42,212 nt of DNA from an uncultured Peptostreptococcaceae bacterium (GCA_947072565.1 CAMTIM010000034.1:1-42212), one strand, 5' to 3'. Positions 32,430 through 41,306 are shown, counted from the stretch's first letter. Notes: generated by a model from the letters alone, not told the origin. Program-made: numbers and translations.

Positions 32430-32470
32430 AAAATACATGTATCTTTAAAGTGTAAAGATACATGTATTTT
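32430..32470 (+). terminator. Terminator of xpt
   Basis: A perfect 18-bp stem (32430-32447 with 32453-32470, core ATACATGTATC) and 5-nt loop, followed by TATG. The gap after it (to 32716) is AT-rich, with one short inverted repeat at 32644-32659 (AACACT/AGTGTT) that might be an operator. Confidence 0.8.
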
Positions 32471-32716
32471 TATGTATAAATAACCTTAATATAGAGGAAT
32501 ATTGTATTTTATGTAGAATAAAGTTATAAATAAACAAATAAAAAAGTTAAATAATAAACTAACATGAAAATAATTATGTAATATGGTATAGTAATAATCT
32601 AAGTTATATAACTTTTTTATTAATAATTTAATAAGCATAAGCAAACACTAACCAGTGTTAGACAATAAAATAATTTATAATTACATAAAATAATTAAACT
32701 AGAGGAGATTTATAAA

Positions 32717-33367
32717 ATGAGATTTTTTATAGACACAGCAAATATAGAAGAAATAAAAGAAGCAAATGATTTAGGTGTTATATGTGGAGTAACTACAAAT
32801 CCATCTTTAATAGCTAAAGAAGGAAGAGATTTTATAGAAGTAGTTAAAGAAATAACTGAAATAGTAGATGGACCAATAAGTGCAGAAGTAATAAGTTTAA
32901 ATCATGAAGGAATGGTAGCTGAAGCTGCTAAATTAGCTCAAATACATAAAAACATAGTTATAAAATTACCTATGACAGCTGAAGGATTAAAAGCTACTAA
33001 AATATTATCAGCAAAAGGTGTAAAAACTAATGTAACTTTAATATTCTCTTCAGGACAAGCACTTTTAGCTGCAAGAGCTGGAGCAACTTATGTAAGTCCA
33101 TTTGTAGGAAGACTTGATGATATAGGACAAAATGGATTAGAATTAATAGAAGAAATAGCAGATATATTTAATGTAAATGGTATAGAAACTCAAATAATAG
33201 TTGCAAGTGTAAGAAACCCAATACATGTAGCACAAGCTGCTAGAATAGGTGCAGATATAGCTACAGTACCACTTAAAGTTATAAACCAAATGATTAAACA
33301 TCCTTTAACAGATAAAGGAATAGAAAACTTCATAAAAGACTGGGAAGGTGCTTCATTAAAATTATAA
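32717..33367 (+). CDS. Transaldolase of the TalC/FSA type
   Basis: A 216-residue TIM-barrel aldolase. The first strand [38 protein letters not shown] is the family signature, with the Schiff-base lysine in [11 protein letters not shown], and [27 protein letters not shown] downstream. Short transaldolases move dihydroxyacetone in the pentose phosphate pathway; some instead are fructose-6-phosphate aldolases. The length and sequence do not fully separate the two. The ATG follows AGAGGAG. It is monocistronic with its own terminator. Confidence 0.9.
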   Translation: MRFFIDTANIEEIKEANDLGVICGVTTNPSLIAKEGRDFIEVVKEITEIVDGPISAEVISLNHEGMVAEAAKLAQIHKNIVIKLPMTAEGLKATKILSAKGVKTNVTLIFSSGQALLAARAGATYVSPFVGRLDDIGQNGLELIEEIADIFNVNGIETQIIVASVRNPIHVAQAARIGADIATVPLKVINQMIKHPLTDKGIENFIKDWEGASLKL

Positions 33368-33389
33368 TGAGCATTTATTAGTTTGATAT

Positions 33390-33422
33390 AAAGGTATAGG
33401 CAAAATTGTCTATGCCTTTTTT
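33390..33422 (+). terminator. Terminator of the transaldolase gene
   Basis: AAAGGTATAGGCAA (33390-33403) pairs with TTGTCTATGCCTTT (33406-33419) through two G-U pairs, followed by Ts. The last few pairs open to form the loop. Confidence 0.78.
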
Positions 33423-33462
33423 GTGGTAAAATAAAGATAGATGTATAATAGGGGGAATAAAT

Positions 33463-34131
33463 TTGAAAAAAATTATAATAATTGAAGATGATGAAAAAAT
33501 AAGAAAAGAACTAAGAAATTTTTTAGTTAACTATAATTATGAAGTAATAGTATTATCAGACTTTGAAACTATAATAGAAGATACACTAAACCAGCAAGGG
33601 CATTTATTACTGTTAGATATAAACTTGCCTATATATGATGGATACTATATATGTAGAGAAATTAGAAAAAAATCAGATATACCAATAATAGTAGTAACAA
33701 GTAGAGATACGGAAATGGACGAACTTATGAGCATGAATTTAGGTGCTGATGATTTTATAACAAAGCCATATAACACTCAAATATTGCTTGCTCATATAAA
33801 TTCTATATTAAAAAGAATGTATAGCAAAGCATCTATAGAAATTCTTAAATATAAAAAATTAGATTTAGATTTAACAAAAAATAGTATTTGCTTTGATAAT
33901 AAGGAATTAGATTTAACAAAAAATGAATTTAGAATACTTAATTGTTTAATGAAACATCAAGGTAAAATAGTGTCAAGGGGAGACTTAATGGATTATTTAT
34001 GGGATTTAGATTTGTTTGTAGATGATAATACCTTAACTGTTAATATAAATAGACTTAGAAAAAAATTAGAACTAGTTGATTGTAAAGGCTATATACAAAC
34101 TAAAAGGGGGCTAGGCTATATAATGCCATAA
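33463..34131 (+). CDS. bceR: BceR-type OmpR-family response regulator
   Basis: A 222-residue regulator. The receiver has IIIIEDDEKIRKEL, LLLLDINLPIYDGYYICREIR (phospho-acceptor Asp), IVVTSRDTEMDEL and DDFITKPYN (Lys). The C-terminal winged helix ends LTVNINRLRKKLELV...TKRGLGYIMP. The DGYY and SRDTEMDELMSMNLGADDFITKPYN segments are typical of regulators of BceAB-type transporters. The start is a TTG after GGGGGAATAAA; no ATG is near. It is followed two bases later by the kinase and then by the transporter genes, forming the standard bceRSAB order. Confidence 0.88.
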   Translation: MKKIIIIEDDEKIRKELRNFLVNYNYEVIVLSDFETIIEDTLNQQGHLLLLDINLPIYDGYYICREIRKKSDIPIIVVTSRDTEMDELMSMNLGADDFITKPYNTQILLAHINSILKRMYSKASIEILKYKKLDLDLTKNSICFDNKELDLTKNEFRILNCLMKHQGKIVSRGDLMDYLWDLDLFVDDNTLTVNINRLRKKLELVDCKGYIQTKRGLGYIMP

Positions 34132-34133
34132 CT

Positions 34134-35165
34134 ATGAATTTTAAAAATTATATAAAAGATAAACAAATATCTATAATTTTAAGATTGGTATTTTTAGTAT
34201 TTATAATTTATATATTAAGTTTACTCCGAGTAGAAAATATAACTATAAACTTTATACTGATATTATGGATAGTGCTAACCACTATAGAAATGACGTATGA
34301 ATATATAAAAAAAGCTAGTTATTATAATAAAGTTGCTAATATCTTAAAAGAAATAGATAAAAAATATTTATTACCAGTTTTAATAGATGAACCAAATTTT
34401 TTAGAAGGTAAAATATTTTATGAACTACTACGTATTACAGATAAAAGTATGAATGAAGAGGTAAATACATATATACATTCTCAAGAGGAGTATCAAGAAT
34501 ACATAGATATGTGGGTTCATGAAATAAAAACCCCAATATCATCAAGCAAACTAATAATAGAAAATAATAAAAATGAACAAACCCTAAGTTTGTTAGAAGA
34601 GTTAGAGAAAATTGAAGACTTTATAGAACAAGTTTTATATTATTCAAAGGGAAATGAATTAGAAAAAGACTATATTATAAAGAAAATTAATTTGAGAAAA
34701 TGTGTAAACAACGTAATAAAAAGAAATAAAAAATTAATAAGACAAAAAAATATAGCAATAGAAATAGTAGATTTTGAAAATGAAATTTACTGCGATAGTA
34801 AATGGTTAGAGTTTATATTGAATCAAATAATATCAAATTCTATAAAGTACATAAGAAATATAAATGAAAAATCAAAAACCAAAAGAAGTAAAATTAAGAT
34901 ATACACTAACCAAAATGAAAATGATATAGAACTATTTATAGAGGACAATGGAATTGGAATAGATAAGAAGGATTTAAAAAAGGTTTTTGAAAAAGGATTC
35001 ACAGGTATAAATGGTAGGAAATTACAAAAATCTACTGGGATGGGACTTTATATTTCTAAAAAATTAAGTGATAAAATGTATCTAGGGTTGAGCATAGAAT
35101 CTACAATAGGCGAAAAAACAATAGTTAAAATTAAATTTCCAAAAAATAATATGACAAACATATAA
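34134..35165 (+). CDS. bceS: BceS-type intramembrane-sensing histidine kinase
   Basis: A 343-residue kinase with two closely spaced transmembrane segments near the N-terminus (~13-33 and ~36-56) and almost no extracellular loop, the hallmark of intramembrane-sensing kinases. The kinase core has IDMWVHEIKTPISSSKLI (phospho-His ~129), the N-box LNQIISNSIKYI, IEDNGIGIDKKDL, and GMGLYISKKLS. These kinases do not detect the peptide themselves but read the activity of the BceAB transporter. The start is 2 bases after bceR. Confidence 0.9.
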   Translation: MNFKNYIKDKQISIILRLVFLVFIIYILSLLRVENITINFILILWIVLTTIEMTYEYIKKASYYNKVANILKEIDKKYLLPVLIDEPNFLEGKIFYELLRITDKSMNEEVNTYIHSQEEYQEYIDMWVHEIKTPISSSKLIIENNKNEQTLSLLEELEKIEDFIEQVLYYSKGNELEKDYIIKKINLRKCVNNVIKRNKKLIRQKNIAIEIVDFENEIYCDSKWLEFILNQIISNSIKYIRNINEKSKTKRSKIKIYTNQNENDIELFIEDNGIGIDKKDLKKVFEKGFTGINGRKLQKSTGMGLYISKKLSDKMYLGLSIESTIGEKTIVKIKFPKNNMTNI

Positions 35166-35168
35166 CTA

Positions 35169-35190
35169 AAACTTACATTATCGTAAGTTT
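35169..35190. promoter_or_regulatory. Inverted repeat ahead of the bceAB genes, candidate BceR operator
   Basis: AAACTTAC (35169-35176), six bases, GTAAGTTT (35183-35190), then a near-repeat of the right arm (GTAAGGTTTAG at 35194-35204). It is just after the kinase gene and ~80-100 bases ahead of the ATPase gene, where BceR-type regulators normally bind to induce the transporter. A TATAAA lies downstream (~35230). Confidence 0.5.
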
Positions 35191-35267
35191 AGTGTAAGGT
35201 TTAGCTATTAATTAAAACCTCTAATACCTATAAAATATAAGTATAAAAACAAATATGGAGGTAGAGT

Positions 35268-36035
35268 ATGAATACAGTTCTTAAAGTAAATAATATAGAA
35301 AAATATTATGGGAATAAAAAAAATCTAACTAAGGCAATAAATAATATATCCTTTGAAGTTGAAAAAGGCGAGTTTGTTGGAATAATGGGGCCTAGTGGAA
35401 GTGGAAAGACAACTATCTTAAACTGCATATCAACAATAGATAAAGTAACAACCGGTTCTATTAAAATAGAGGACAAAGATATAACAACTTTATCTAGAAA
35501 AAATATAGAAAAATTCAGAAGAGAACATTTAGGATTTATATTTCAGGACTTTAATTTATTAGACACATTAACAGTATATGAGAATATATCATTAGCATTA
35601 TCTGTAATAGGAGTAAAAGGAAATGAAATAGACCAAAGAGTAAAAACAGTAGCTAATAACTTAGGTATATCAGATATACTAAGTAAGTTTCCTTGTGAAA
35701 TATCAGGGGGTCAAAAGCAAAGAGTAGCATCAGCAAGAGCAATAATAACCAATCCATCTTTAATACTTGCAGATGAACCAACTGGATCTCTTGATTCTAA
35801 ATCAGCAAGAGTGTTGCTTGAAAGTTTAGTTAGTTTAAATAAAAGTATGAACTCTACTATAATGATGGTAACTCATGATGCTTTTACAGCAAGTTATTGT
35901 AAAAGGATATTATTTATAAAAGATGGAAAGATTTTCAATGAACTTATAAGAGGAAATGACTATAGAAAAGAGTTCTTCAAAAGAATAATAGAAGTAGTTA
36001 CGCTTCTTGGAGGTGACTCTGAGAATGTTATTTAA
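35268..36035 (+). CDS. bceA: BceA-type ABC transporter ATPase
   Basis: A 255-residue ATPase. Walker A is GPSGSGKTT, Q-loop FIFQDFNLLD, signature SGGQKQR, Walker B LILADEPTGSLD, and the H-loop histidine in VTHDA. It belongs to the MacB/LolD-like group that works with large FtsX-type permeases. BceAB removes cell-wall-targeting peptides such as bacitracin from their lipid targets and also signals their presence to BceS. TGGAGGTAGA precedes the ATG. Its last 11 bases overlap the permease gene. Confidence 0.92.
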   Translation: MNTVLKVNNIEKYYGNKKNLTKAINNISFEVEKGEFVGIMGPSGSGKTTILNCISTIDKVTTGSIKIEDKDITTLSRKNIEKFRREHLGFIFQDFNLLDTLTVYENISLALSVIGVKGNEIDQRVKTVANNLGISDILSKFPCEISGGQKQRVASARAIITNPSLILADEPTGSLDSKSARVLLESLVSLNKSMNSTIMMVTHDAFTASYCKRILFIKDGKIFNELIRGNDYRKEFFKRIIEVVTLLGGDSENVI

Positions 36036-38058
36036 GTTATCATATAGAAATGTAAAAAGAAGTATGAAAGATTATAGTATATATTTTTTTACTTTAGCAT
36101 TAGGGGTTTGTATATTCTACATATTTAACTCATTAGAATCTCAAACAATAATGATGGATTTGTCACAAAGTAAAAAATCATATGTAGAGTTAATATCAAA
36201 AACTATATCTGCTGTATCTGTTTTTGTATCTTTTGTTTTGGGATTTTTAGTTATATATGCAAATAACTTTATTATAAAAAGAAGAAATAAAGAATTTGGA
36301 ATTTATATGACTTTAGGGATTAGCAAAAATAAAATATCATTTATGCTGTTTTATGAAACATTAATAATAGGAATTTTATCCTTAGTAGTTGGAATATTTA
36401 TAGGTACATTTTTATCCCAAGGGCTCGCAAGCGTGACAGCCAGTATGTTTGAAGTGAACATGAATAAATATCAATTTGTATTTTCAAAAGAGTCTGCTTT
36501 CAAAAGTATACTTTACTTTGGAATAACATTTGCAATAGTAATGCTTTTAAATTTTAAGGTTCTATCTAAATACAATTTGATAGATTTAATAAATAGTGGA
36601 AAGAACAATGAAAAACTAAAAACAAATAATTTGATTTTATCTGTATTTTTGTTTGTAATATCAATAATATGTCTAAGTATTGCTTATAAATTTATATTAG
36701 AAAACCAATTAATTGACATATCAAATAACAAATTCAAAATTTCTATAGCTTTAGGTATACTTGGAACTTTACTATTCTTTAGAGCTTTAGCAGGATTTTT
36801 GATAAAAGCTACTCAGAGTAGTAAAAATTATTATTTGAAAAACCTTAATGCATTTACCCTTAGACAATTAAACAGTAAAATAAACACTCATTATATATCT
36901 TTGAGCGTTATATGCATAATGTTATTTGTAGCAATAGGCATGTCTTCATCAGCAATTAGTATAAAAAATGCTATTGAAGAGGCATCAAAATTTCAAACAC
37001 CATATGATATGACAATTACAAAAGATTTAAATGATGAGAAAGATGTAAATGATGAGAAAGATGTAAATGATAAAGATTTGAGTGAAAGCTTAAAAGGTTT
37101 AGGTATGGATATAAATAAATATAGTGATGAGTTTGTAAACTATGATTTATACGATTCAAAAGTTGAATTTTCAAACATGTTTAAAGATACAAGTGACAAT
37201 ATTTTAAAAGAACAAGTGAAAATTTTGAAAAAGTTTAATAATCCTATAATGAAATTATCTTCTTATAATAAATTAAGAGAAATGCAAGGAAAAGAAAAAG
37301 TACAAATGAAAGAAAAAGAAGTTATTTTATTGACAGATATGGATCAATTAAAACCTGCAATTGAAGAATATATAAAAGAAAATGACAATATAAAAATAGG
37401 TAAGAAAGATTTTAAAATCTGTAAAGATTATGAATACATGCCTATAGAAACAGGACCGATGGGTATGAACTTTGTAGTATTTATAATTGATGATAAATGT
37501 GTTGAAAATTTTAATGAAATAAGAAATTATTTAAGCTTGAATTATAATGGAAATAAAGAAGATATAGAGCATAAGATAGTGAATGAATTTGAAAATTTAG
37601 AAAAAGGCTCAAAACAGTATAATGAATTAGAGGTAAAACCATTTAGTAGAACTATGGCTTTTGAAAATAATATGGCAATATCAAGCATGTTTTTGTATGT
37701 AGGAATTTATATAGGGATAGTATTTTTAATATCAAGTGCAGCAGTACTTGCTCTTAGTCAATTATCAGGAGCTAATGAAAGTTTGGGTAGATATAAGGTA
37801 TTAAAAAAACTGGGAGTAAGTACTATTATGATAAATAAATCTATATTTATACAAGTTTTATTATATTTTATTCTTCCTATATCTTTAGCTTTAGTTCATA
37901 GTATTTTTGGGATAAAAGTGGCAAACAATGTTGTAGCGGTATTTGGAGATTATGATACGGTAGGAAATAATATATTTGTAATAGGAACTATATTATTAGT
38001 TTATACAGTTTATTTTGTAATGACTTACAAAAATTATAAAAGAATAGTAAATAAATAA
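36025..38058 (+). CDS. bceB: BceB-type permease with large extracellular domain
   Basis: A 677-residue FtsX-family permease with the BceB layout: ten transmembrane segments with one big extracellular domain (about residues 325-550) between TM7 and TM8. The N-terminus is MLFKLSYRNVKRSMKDYSIYFFTLALGVCIFYIF, a very characteristic start. The extracellular domain recognises the peptide or its lipid complex and transmits the signal to BceS. The 36007 TTG is in frame, but GGAGG at 36009-36013 supports the ATG at 36025. A small tandem repeat lies in the extracellular domain. It ends at a perfect palindrome. Confidence 0.9.
   Translation: MLFKLSYRNVKRSMKDYSIYFFTLALGVCIFYIFNSLESQTIMMDLSQSKKSYVELISKTISAVSVFVSFVLGFLVIYANNFIIKRRNKEFGIYMTLGISKNKISFMLFYETLIIGILSLVVGIFIGTFLSQGLASVTASMFEVNMNKYQFVFSKESAFKSILYFGITFAIVMLLNFKVLSKYNLIDLINSGKNNEKLKTNNLILSVFLFVISIICLSIAYKFILENQLIDISNNKFKISIALGILGTLLFFRALAGFLIKATQSSKNYYLKNLNAFTLRQLNSKINTHYISLSVICIMLFVAIGMSSSAISIKNAIEEASKFQTPYDMTITKDLNDEKDVNDEKDVNDKDLSESLKGLGMDINKYSDEFVNYDLYDSKVEFSNMFKDTSDNILKEQVKILKKFNNPIMKLSSYNKLREMQGKEKVQMKEKEVILLTDMDQLKPAIEEYIKENDNIKIGKKDFKICKDYEYMPIETGPMGMNFVVFIIDDKCVENFNEIRNYLSLNYNGNKEDIEHKIVNEFENLEKGSKQYNELEVKPFSRTMAFENNMAISSMFLYVGIYIGIVFLISSAAVLALSQLSGANESLGRYKVLKKLGVSTIMINKSIFIQVLLYFILPISLALVHSIFGIKVANNVVAVFGDYDTVGNNIFVIGTILLVYTVYFVMTYKNYKRIVNK
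37030..37065 (+). repeat. Two exact 18-bp repeats in the bceB extracellular domain
   Basis: AATGATGAGAAAGATGTA occurs twice in tandem (37030-37047, 37048-37065) with a partial third copy after it, coding NDEKDV repeated in the stretch DLNDEKDVNDEKDVNDKDLS. It is in frame and acidic, near the start of the extracellular domain, and could change copy number by slippage. Confidence 0.85.
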
Positions 38059-38098
38059 AAAATAAAACATCCAATTGGATGTTTTATTTTTTATTTAT
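38051..38098. terminator. Perfect 48-nt palindrome, bidirectional terminator
   Basis: Bases 38051-38074 and 38075-38098 are exact complements (centre CATCCAATTGGATG, A/T-rich ends). It includes the bceB stop codon and lies just before the end of the convergent symporter gene, so it can end both transcripts. Confidence 0.88.
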
Positions 38099-38104
38099 TA
38101 AAGT

Positions 38105-39373
38105 CTAAGAAGCTATTTTAGCAGATTCTCCATAATACATAGATTTATCTAACTCGCCTTCCATATTACTAACAACTAATGTACAAGCACAATCCCCCAT
38201 AACATTAACAGTAGTTCTAGCCATATCTAAAAGTCTATCAACACCCATTATTAAACCAATTCCCTCAATAGGAAGTCCCACAGAAGTTAATACCATAGAT
38301 AAAGTTATCATACCAACTCCTGGAACACCAGCAGTACCAACAGATGCTAAAGTAGCTGTTAAAATAATTGTAAGTAATTCATTTATACTTAAGTCAATAC
38401 CGTACACTTGAGATATAAATATACAAGCAACACCTTGCATTATAGCAGTACCATCCATATTAACGGTAGCGCCTAATGGAAGTGTAAATGAAGCAACAGA
38501 ATTATCAACTCCTAATTCTTCCATAGTCTCAATAGTTAAAGGAAGAGCAGCGTTACTTGAAGCAGTAGAGAATGTTACAGCAGCTACACTTGCGAATTTC
38601 TTAAAGAAAGGTTTTAACTTAAGACCAGTAGAAAGTTTAACCATACCTGAATAAACTATCAATGCTTGTAAAACTAAAGCAAAAGATACACAAAACATAT
38701 ACTTAAGTAATGAGAATATAGCATCAAACCCAGTTGTAGCAAAAGTATTCGTTATTAAAGCAAATACACCATAAGGAGCTAATAGCATTATTATACTAAC
38801 CATCTTCATACATATTTCATTAGCACATTCAAATAAGTTTTTTATTGGTTGTGCTTTTTCACCAACAACACTAATAGATATACCAAGTAATAAAGAGAAT
38901 ATAATTATTTGAAGCATATCACCACTTGCTAATGATTGAATCGGGTTTGATGGTATCATTGCAAGAATTATTTCTACAAATGACTTACTTTCACCTATAG
39001 TTGGTGCTTGAGTCATTAAACTAGACATATCAAGTCCAACACCTGGATTTACTAATTTACCAACTAGAAGAGCTAAAGTTATTGCAACAGCAGTAGTTAT
39101 TAGATAAAATCCTAAAGTTTTAACTCCTATTCTGCTAAGTTTTTTAACATCTCCCATAGAAGAAGAACCACATACTAATGAAACAAATACTAATGGTACT
39201 ACTAACATTTTTATAGCGTTTATAAAGCCACTTCCCATGATTTTTAATGCTCCATCTAATAAGATTGCATTTTTAAAGGTACTCTCAGGAAGGCATTTTA
39301 ATGTTATTCCTAAAATCGCTCCTAGAAGTATTCCTATAAAGATTTTACTAGTTAGTCCTAATTTTTTTTTCAT
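38105..39373 (-). CDS. Dicarboxylate/amino acid:cation symporter (DAACS)
   Basis: A 422-residue membrane carrier of the glutamate/aspartate/C4-dicarboxylate family (GltP/GltT/DctA-like). The first hairpin loop holds the serine-rich motif TFSTASSNAALPLTIE, and TM7 carries NMDGTAIMQG, the sodium/substrate site. It would import glutamate, aspartate, serine or a related acid with Na+ or H+. No single residue visible here fixes the substrate. GAGGTGG precedes the ATG. It is monocistronic, with two hairpins in its leader. Confidence 0.92.
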   Translation of the reverse strand: MKKKLGLTSKIFIGILLGAILGITLKCLPESTFKNAILLDGALKIMGSGFINAIKMLVVPLVFVSLVCGSSSMGDVKKLSRIGVKTLGFYLITTAVAITLALLVGKLVNPGVGLDMSSLMTQAPTIGESKSFVEIILAMIPSNPIQSLASGDMLQIIIFSLLLGISISVVGEKAQPIKNLFECANEICMKMVSIIMLLAPYGVFALITNTFATTGFDAIFSLLKYMFCVSFALVLQALIVYSGMVKLSTGLKLKPFFKKFASVAAVTFSTASSNAALPLTIETMEELGVDNSVASFTLPLGATVNMDGTAIMQGVACIFISQVYGIDLSINELLTIILTATLASVGTAGVPGVGMITLSMVLTSVGLPIEGIGLIMGVDRLLDMARTTVNVMGDCACTLVVSNMEGELDKSMYYGESAKIAS

Positions 39374-39393
39374 ATACCCACCTCGAATTAAAA

Positions 39394-39469
39394 TGTTGTT
39401 ATTTAATATTTAAATAATAACATGGAAATAACACAAAATGCAAGAATAAAAAACAAACTTGCATTTTGT
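39394..39469 (-). promoter_or_regulatory. Two hairpins in the symporter leader
   Basis: The inverted repeat ACAAAATGCAAG (39433-39444) / CTTGCATTTTGT (39458-39469) is perfect over 12 bp. A second, 39394-39405 with 39411-39422, pairs over 12 bp with one G-U. Both lie within 100 bases upstream of the symporter start. They could act as RNA hairpins or as protein operators; no known riboswitch is recognised. Confidence 0.45.
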
Positions 39470-39638
39470 ATGAAAAATAAATGATATTGATTTTGCTAAA
39501 AATATTAATTTAGTATTGTATTTTAAACGTAAATCTTAATAAATCGATGTTTGTGCACGACTAATGCTTAACAAAATAAATGAAATTTAAAATGAAATAA
39601 AATCATTTTGAAATTAATTCTTCAAATTAAAGCAAAAG

Positions 39639-39697
39639 AGTAACATCGCTGTAACTTAGTTTACGAATTTGTAATCTAAAGTAACAGTGGTGTAACT
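39639..39697. promoter_or_regulatory. Two paired GTAAC sites, WalR/OmpR-like
   Basis: AGTAACATCGCTGTAACT (39639-39656) and AGTAACAGTGGTGTAACT (39680-39697) share AGTAACA-N4-TGTAACT. Within each, GTAAC repeats with an 11-base period, as in OmpR-family sites, and nearly fits the WalR box. The two copies are 41 bp apart, about four helical turns. Another TGTAAC follows at 39704. They lie 110-165 bp ahead of the secreted-protein gene; the rest of the 431-base gap is AT-rich without other clear signals. Confidence 0.55.
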
Positions 39698-39804
39698 GTT
39701 ATATGTAACCCCTATATGATAATATTAAGTCATAGAAAAGATAAAGCAACATAGTATATAAAAGTAAATGAAATTATACATAAATATAACTAGTAGAGGA
39801 TGGG

Positions 39805-40476
39805 ATGAACATGAAAAGAGCAATAAAAACATTATCAGTATTATGTGGAGGATTATTATTTATAAGTCCTATTACAAGCACAATATTTGCACAAGGAACA
39901 AACGATAAACCAGAATCAGCATTAGTTGAAAATATAGATAAAACTACGAATAAACAAACAATGCCAAATAATGATTTAAAAGTTGATAGAGCAAATAAAG
40001 AAGAAGTAGTAAAACCAAATATAACAAAAACTGAAGTTAATACTCAAGTTAAAAATGAGACAACAAAATTAGAAACAAAAAATGAAATAGTAAAACCACA
40101 AGTAAAAGAAGAAGTAAAAAATGAAGTAGTAAAACCAGAAATAAAAGAAGAAACAATAAAAAATGAAGTAACTAAGAAAGAAGAAACACCGGTTGTTGAA
40201 AATAATAAAAAAGAAGAAACAGTAAAACAAAATAGTGTTAAAGTTATAGATGTGTTAAGTCAACAACAAGCAAAAGAATTATTACAAATGTACAAAAAAG
40301 ATGCGAATTTTGCATACCAAGGTGACGAAAATACATTTAACGTAATAGCTCAAAGAGGATTAAGTGGATATGTATTTTTACCAGACTATGATACAGACTT
40401 AGGATTTTTCGTTGATAAAAATACTGCAAATATCTACTACTTCCATCCAAGTGGATATCTTGAATTAGCTTTATAA
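39805..40476 (+). CDS. Secreted Lys/Glu/Val-rich repeat protein
   Basis: A 223-residue protein. A signal peptide (residues 1 to ~29, MNMKRAIKTLSVLCGGLLFISPITSTIFA) leads into a ~110-residue low-complexity region of degenerate repeats (KNEVVKPEIKEETIKNEVTKKEE and similar), then a ~75-residue C-terminal domain (VIDVLSQQQAKELLQMYKKDANFAYQG...YVFLPDYDTDLGFFVDKNTANIYYFHPSGYLEL) that looks folded, with many aromatics. I recognise no family. There is no sortase motif or membrane anchor. Two ATGs (39805, 39811) both fit the AGAGGATGGG. WalR/OmpR-like sites upstream suggest envelope-linked control. It could be a surface or wall-associated protein. Confidence 0.75.
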   Translation: MNMKRAIKTLSVLCGGLLFISPITSTIFAQGTNDKPESALVENIDKTTNKQTMPNNDLKVDRANKEEVVKPNITKTEVNTQVKNETTKLETKNEIVKPQVKEEVKNEVVKPEIKEETIKNEVTKKEETPVVENNKKEETVKQNSVKVIDVLSQQQAKELLQMYKKDANFAYQGDENTFNVIAQRGLSGYVFLPDYDTDLGFFVDKNTANIYYFHPSGYLELAL

Positions 40477-40497
40477 AATGATTGAAATAATATAAAG

Positions 40498-40532
40498 AAT
40501 GAACTCTAAAAATTAGAGTTCATTTTTTTATT
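40498..40532 (+). terminator. Terminator of the secreted-protein gene
   Basis: AATGAACTCTAA (40498-40509), loop AAA, TTAGAGTTCATT (40513-40524), then a T-run. Confidence 0.88.
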
Positions 40533-40628
40533 TACATAAATAAATTAATTTAGAAATTATTATATTAATAAAGTTATAAAATAGCCATCCGTATAATTAG
40601 AATAATAAACTATTCGAGGTGAGAAAAA

Positions 40629-41294
40629 ATGATTGATAGAATGCAATTATTAGAAATGACATCTAAACTATCGGCAGGAAACACAAGTAATTGTGAATGT
40701 AAATCTGATAGCGGTGTTTTTGATATGATAATGATAAGCTTATTAAAAGCAATTGCGAAGAACAATGCAAATAATACTGTAAATATAAATATTATAAATC
40801 AAGAAAACAAAAAAGATAATGAAGAACTAAGTTTAAAGACACAAAACAGTATTCAAAATTCAAATAAAATACAGTCAACATCAAAAAATCCTGATACTAA
40901 CAAAAGGATAGATGAAGCTGTCAGTATAGCATCTAAAAAATATGGAGTAGATGAAAATTTAATAAAATCTATAATAAAGGTTGAATCAAACTTTAATCCT
41001 AACTGTGTATCTTCAGCAGGAGCAAAAGGATTGATGCAACTTATGCCTGAAAATTGTAGAGATTTAAATGTTAAAGATCCACTTAATATAGAGCAAAATA
41101 TAGATGGTGGAACAAGACACATAAAAGAATATTTAGATAAATACAATGGAGATGTAGAGATGGCACTTATGGCCTACAATGGTGGACCAACTAGAATGGC
41201 AAAAAGAGGGGTTAAATCTATGGAACATATATACAAAATGCCAAGAGAAACACAAAACTATGTTCCAAAGGTAATGAAATATTATAGAGCATAA
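40629..41294 (+). CDS. Lytic transglycosylase, SLT/goose-type
   Basis: A 221-residue protein. A non-repetitive N-terminal ~95 residues (MIDRMQLLEMTSKLSAG..., Asn-rich) precedes an SLT domain: ASKKYGVDENLIKSIIKVESNFNP with the catalytic glutamate, SSAGAKGLMQLMPENCRDLNV, and GDVEMALMAYNGGPTRM. The enzyme cleaves the glycan strand to 1,6-anhydromuramic ends. No signal peptide or membrane helix is visible, so its way out of the cell is unclear, as for some phage or flagellum-related SLTs. GAGGTGAG precedes the ATG. It stands alone. Confidence 0.9.
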   Translation: MIDRMQLLEMTSKLSAGNTSNCECKSDSGVFDMIMISLLKAIAKNNANNTVNINIINQENKKDNEELSLKTQNSIQNSNKIQSTSKNPDTNKRIDEAVSIASKKYGVDENLIKSIIKVESNFNPNCVSSAGAKGLMQLMPENCRDLNVKDPLNIEQNIDGGTRHIKEYLDKYNGDVEMALMAYNGGPTRMAKRGVKSMEHIYKMPRETQNYVPKVMKYYRA

Positions 41295-41306
41295 AATAGT
41301 TAAAAG

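Noticed and set aside
33420-33449. A TTGTGG-N17-TATAAT promoter for bceR
   Set aside because: Transcription would start near 33456, after the GGGGG ribosome binding site (33451-33455) needed for the TTG start at 33463, and the first hexamer is part of the preceding terminator's T-run.
40569-40596. A flagellar sigma-D promoter ahead of the lytic transglycosylase gene
   Set aside because: TAAA-N15-TCCGTATA agrees poorly with GCCGATAT in the -10 half, and nothing else flagellar is in the window.
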